NCBI GenBank assembly: GCA_937898635.1
Contig: CALEJW010000259.1
Location: 1-8,340, forward strand
Origin: an uncultured Pseudomonadota bacterium
GTDB lineage: Bacteria > Pseudomonadota > Gammaproteobacteria > Burkholderiales > Usitatibacteraceae
Length of the DNA stretch: 8,340 nt
Direction: 5' to 3'
Both the position numbers and the translations under genes were made by a program. The notes below the pieces were generated by a model, which was not told where the DNA came from, did not search any database, and saw only the letters and a list, made by a program, of their open reading frames with translations. Within the stretch, counting starts at the first letter, position 1, and every line of letters starts with the position of its first letter. Shown here in pieces: positions 6,006 to 8,340 of this stretch.

Positions 6006-7535
6006 GTGGAGATCCTCCAGCACCTCGCCCTCGGCTTCGGGATCGTCTTCACGCCGCTGAACTTCCTCGTGCTCGTGGTGGGGCTCGTGCTCGGCATGCT
6101 GGTCGCGGTGCTGCCCGGCCTCACGCTGGTGATGGGCGTGGTGCTGGCGCTGCCCTTCACCTACAAGATGGGCGTGGGCCCCGCCCTCATCCTCCTCACG
6201 GCGATGTACGTCTCCGGCACCTACGGCGGCGCCATCACCTCCATCCTCTTCCGCATTCCCGGCGAGCCCATGGACGTGCCGCTGCTCTGGGACGGCTACG
6301 AGATGACGAAGCGCGGCGAGGCCTCGCTCGCGCTCGGCTGGTCCCTCGTCGCCGCGCTCGTGGGCGGCCTCGCCTCCGCCGTCGTGATGGTGGCGCTCGC
6401 CAAGCCCGTGGCGGGGCTGGCGCTCGCTTTCTCCACGCCGGAATTCTTCGCGATCGTCTTCTTCGGCCTGGCGAGCGTGGTGACGCTCTCCGGCGCCTCC
6501 CTCGTGAATTCCCTCGTGAGCCTGTGCCTGGGCCTTCTCATCGCGACCGTCGGCGTGGATTCCATCTACGGGGCGGAGCGCTTCGCCTTCGGCCAGCCCT
6601 TCCTCCTCGACGGCATCGAGTTCCTGCTGGTGATGGTGGGCGCCTACGGCATCGGGGAGGTCCTCACGCGCATGGGCGCCGGCTTCGCGGGGGAGGGCGG
6701 CGAGGCGGGCACGGGCGTGGCGCGCTTCCGCACCTCGTTCCCGCGCCTGTCGCAGGTGCTCGGGATGAAGGCGACCTTCGCGCGCGGCACCGCCACGGGC
6801 ATCGTCGTGGGGATCGTCCCGGGCGCGGGCGCGACGGTTTCGGCCTTCGTCGCCTACGGCCTCGAGAGCCAGTACGGGAAGAACCGCGCCGCGCTCGGCA
6901 AGGGCGCGCCCGAGGGCATCGTCGCGGCGAAGTCGGCGGCCACGGCCTCGGTGGGCGGGGCGCTCGTGCCGCTGCTCGCCATGGGCATCCCCGGCAGCGG
7001 CGCCACGGCGATCATCCTCGCGGCCTTCCTGCTGCACGGCATCCAGCCGGGGCCGCAGGTCTTCGTCTCGAGCCCCGACCTCGTCTATACGGTCTTCGCG
7101 ACGGTGTTCCTCGGCGTGGTGGGCATGTGCATCCTCGGCTTCTTCGCGATCCGCCCGCTGTGCAAGGTGCTCGACGCGCCGGAGGCCATCGTCTCGGCCT
7201 TCGTCGTGGTGTTCTGCTTCGTGGGCGCCTTCGCGGCGCGCAACAACCTCTCGGACCTGCACGTGATCGCGGCCTTCGGCGTGCTGGGCTTCCTCTTCGA
7301 GCGCTTCGGCTTTCCCATCGCGCCGCTCGTGCTCGGCACCATCCTCGGGCCGCTCGCCGAAACCAACTTCATGACGACCATGGTGAGCTTCGACAACGAC
7401 TGGACCGTCTTCTTCACCCGGCCGCTGAGCGGCGGCATCCTCGCCCTCGCCGCCGCGGGCCTTGCCTGGCCGCTCGCGAAGGCCGCCTTCGAGCGCCTGC
7501 GCGCCTCCCGGAGTTCCCATGCCCGTCCCGGCTGA
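6006..7535 (+). CDS. tctA: TTT transporter large membrane subunit (TctA family)
   Basis: A 509-residue polytopic inner-membrane permease of normal TctA length with about 11-12 hydrophobic segments in two homologous halves. Seen motifs: VLPGLTLVMG near the N-terminus, GTYGGAITSILFRIPGEP (about 72-89), the second-half GIVPGAGATVSAF (269-281) and MGIPGSGAT (326-334), all TctA hallmarks. It would form the translocation channel with TctB and take substrate from the receptor. The GTG at 6006 is chosen because the sequence then starts as TctA proteins do (VEILQHLALGF); the frame is open upstream only as overlap with tctB, and the ribosome site is weak, which suggests coupling to tctB termination 8 bases earlier. 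Between the two C-terminal motifs, where TctA proteins usually have a PE-ANNA-type sequence, this one reads AAKSAATAS (307-315), which may reflect another substrate. Its end overlaps the alternative upstream start of the dehydrogenase gene. Confidence 0.9.
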   Translation: MEILQHLALGFGIVFTPLNFLVLVVGLVLGMLVAVLPGLTLVMGVVLALPFTYKMGVGPALILLTAMYVSGTYGGAITSILFRIPGEPMDVPLLWDGYEMTKRGEASLALGWSLVAALVGGLASAVVMVALAKPVAGLALAFSTPEFFAIVFFGLASVVTLSGASLVNSLVSLCLGLLIATVGVDSIYGAERFAFGQPFLLDGIEFLLVMVGAYGIGEVLTRMGAGFAGEGGEAGTGVARFRTSFPRLSQVLGMKATFARGTATGIVVGIVPGAGATVSAFVAYGLESQYGKNRAALGKGAPEGIVAAKSAATASVGGALVPLLAMGIPGSGATAIILAAFLLHGIQPGPQVFVSSPDLVYTVFATVFLGVVGMCILGFFAIRPLCKVLDAPEAIVSAFVVVFCFVGAFAARNNLSDLHVIAAFGVLGFLFERFGFPIAPLVLGTILGPLAETNFMTTMVSFDNDWTVFFTRPLSGGILALAAAGLAWPLAKAAFERLRASRSSHARPG

Positions 7536-7545
7536 CGCGGCGCGC

Positions 7546-7552
7546 GGGGAGG
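7546..7552 (+). promoter_or_regulatory. Ribosome binding site deciding the dehydrogenase start
   Basis: GGGGAGG, 5 bases before the ATG at 7558. A competing ATG at 7519 has only GGAG at 7510-7513, also 5 bases upstream, and would add 13 low-complexity residues and overlap tctA by 17 bases. The stronger site favours 7558. Confidence 0.6.
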
Positions 7553-7557
7553 CGAAC

Positions 7558-8340
7558 ATGGGGGCCGTGGCGGCGCTCGTCGCCCGCGCGCGCGCGGCCC
7601 AGGCCATCGCCGACGGCTACGACCAGGCCCGCGTCGACGAGCTGGTCGCCGCCGCCGGCTGGGCGATCCTCGAGCCGGGGCGCAACCGCGAGCTCGCCGA
7701 GCTCGCCGTCGCCGACACCGGCATCGGCAACGTCGAGGACAAGATCCGCAAGAACCACCGCAAGACCCTCGGGCTGCTGCGCGATCTCGCCGGGATGAAG
7801 ACCGTGGGCGTCGTGGGCGAGGACCCCGCGAAGGGCCTCGTGGAGATCGCCCGTCCCGTGGGCGTGGTGTGCGCCATCACGCCGTCCACGAACCCCGCCG
7901 CCACGCCCGCCAACAAGATCATCAACGCTCTCAAGGCGAGGAACGCGGTGATCGTCGCGCCCTCGCCCAAGGGCGCCTCGACCTGCGCGCGGCTTCTCGA
8001 TTTCGTGCACGCGGAGCTCGCTCGCATCGGCGCGCCGCGCGACCTCGTGCAGATGCTCCCGGCGCCCGTCACCAAGGACGCGACCGCGGAGCTCATGCGC
8101 GCCTGCGACCTCGTGGTGGCCACCGGCTCCCAGGCCAACGTGCGCGCCGCCTATGCGAGCGGCACGCCGGCCTTCGGCGTGGGCGCCGGCAACGTCGCGG
8201 CGATCGTGGACGAGACGGCGGACCTCGAGGCGGCCGCGGAGCGGATCGTGCTCTCCAAGTGCTTCGACAACGCGACGAGCTGCTCCTCGGAGAACAGCCT
8301 CGTGGTGCTCGAGCCCGTCGCCGACGCGATGCTCGCGGCG
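7558..8340 (+). CDS. sauS: CoA-acylating aldehyde dehydrogenase, probable sulfoacetaldehyde dehydrogenase (SauS), 3' end outside the window
   Basis: The first 261 residues of an aldehyde dehydrogenase superfamily protein are present; the family is usually about 450-490 long, so roughly the last 40 percent is missing. Seen: the Rossmann entry TPSTNPAATP (108-117), the KIINALKARNAVIVAPSPKG strand-helix region, GVGAGN (207-212), and the catalytic cysteine Cys242 in FDNATSCSSE. This FDN-C-SE pattern belongs to the acylating (CoA-dependent) branch with EutE, PduP and AdhE, not to ordinary aldehyde dehydrogenases. Known SauS interconverts sulfoacetyl-CoA and sulfoacetaldehyde with NAD(P)H, producing the substrate of Xsc. 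The xsc gene and a sulfite-type exporter in the same window make SauS the best reading; another short-chain acyl-CoA reductase remains possible. The gene follows tctA by 22 bases, or overlaps it by 17 if the ATG at 7519 is used, so it is in the transporter operon. A sulfoacetate-CoA ligase gene would be expected just downstream. Confidence 0.78.
   Translation, partial: MGAVAALVARARAAQAIADGYDQARVDELVAAAGWAILEPGRNRELAELAVADTGIGNVEDKIRKNHRKTLGLLRDLAGMKTVGVVGEDPAKGLVEIARPVGVVCAITPSTNPAATPANKIINALKARNAVIVAPSPKGASTCARLLDFVHAELARIGAPRDLVQMLPAPVTKDATAELMRACDLVVATGSQANVRAAYASGTPAFGVGAGNVAAIVDETADLEAAAERIVLSKCFDNATSCSSENSLVVLEPVADAMLAA

Noticed and set aside
5919..7607. Long minus-strand open frame opposite tctA
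   Set aside because: Low-complexity Glu/His/Arg/Ala-rich translation with no domain; tctA on the other strand has all family motifs.
1..8340. Mobile elements, CRISPR arrays, tRNA or rRNA genes
   Set aside because: I saw no terminal inverted repeats with a transposase, no regularly spaced repeats and no RNA gene signature. All the space is taken by eight ordinary genes with short gaps.

Overview
The window is a compact, very GC-rich piece of chromosome with G or C at nearly every third codon position. It holds eight protein genes that together look like a locus for C2-sulfonate catabolism. A periplasmic Bug/TctC-type receptor with a Tat-like signal, a full tripartite tricarboxylate (TTT) transporter set, and two IclR regulators suggest a betaproteobacterium, most likely of the Burkholderiales or a neighbouring order. 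That assignment is inferred from gene content and base composition; a high-GC alphaproteobacterium is not excluded. The genome background looks uniform, and I see no mobile elements, RNA genes, CRISPR arrays or phage remnants. No gene-free stretch exceeds about 150 bases.

Left block (1-3527). xsc, encoding sulfoacetaldehyde acetyltransferase, lies on the minus strand. Divergent from it, across a 146-base AT-richer control region, is an IclR-family regulator, followed on the same strand by a TauE/SafE-family exporter. The control region holds a TTCCG-N5-CGGAA palindrome, a second CGGAAC half-site 22 bases further on, and plausible sigma70 promoters in both directions.

Right block (3528-8340). 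A second IclR regulator on the minus strand meets the exporter gene tail to tail with no gap. Across a 141-base divergent region it faces a plus-strand cluster: tctC-like receptor, tctB-like and tctA-like membrane subunits, and a CoA-acylating aldehyde dehydrogenase cut off by the window end. The dehydrogenase most resembles sulfoacetaldehyde dehydrogenase (acylating), SauS. A perfect 11-bp GC stem-loop separates the receptor gene from the membrane subunits.

Proposed working model (inference): the TTT system imports a small anionic sulfonate, with sulfoacetate the best fit. A CoA ligase, not seen here and expected downstream, activates it to sulfoacetyl-CoA. The SauS-like enzyme reduces this to sulfoacetaldehyde. 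Xsc cleaves it with phosphate to acetyl phosphate and sulfite, and the TauE/SafE protein exports sulfite. Each half of the pathway has its own divergent IclR regulator, and the two regulators have similar effector domains. The unusual point is the use of a TTT importer together with SauS and Xsc.
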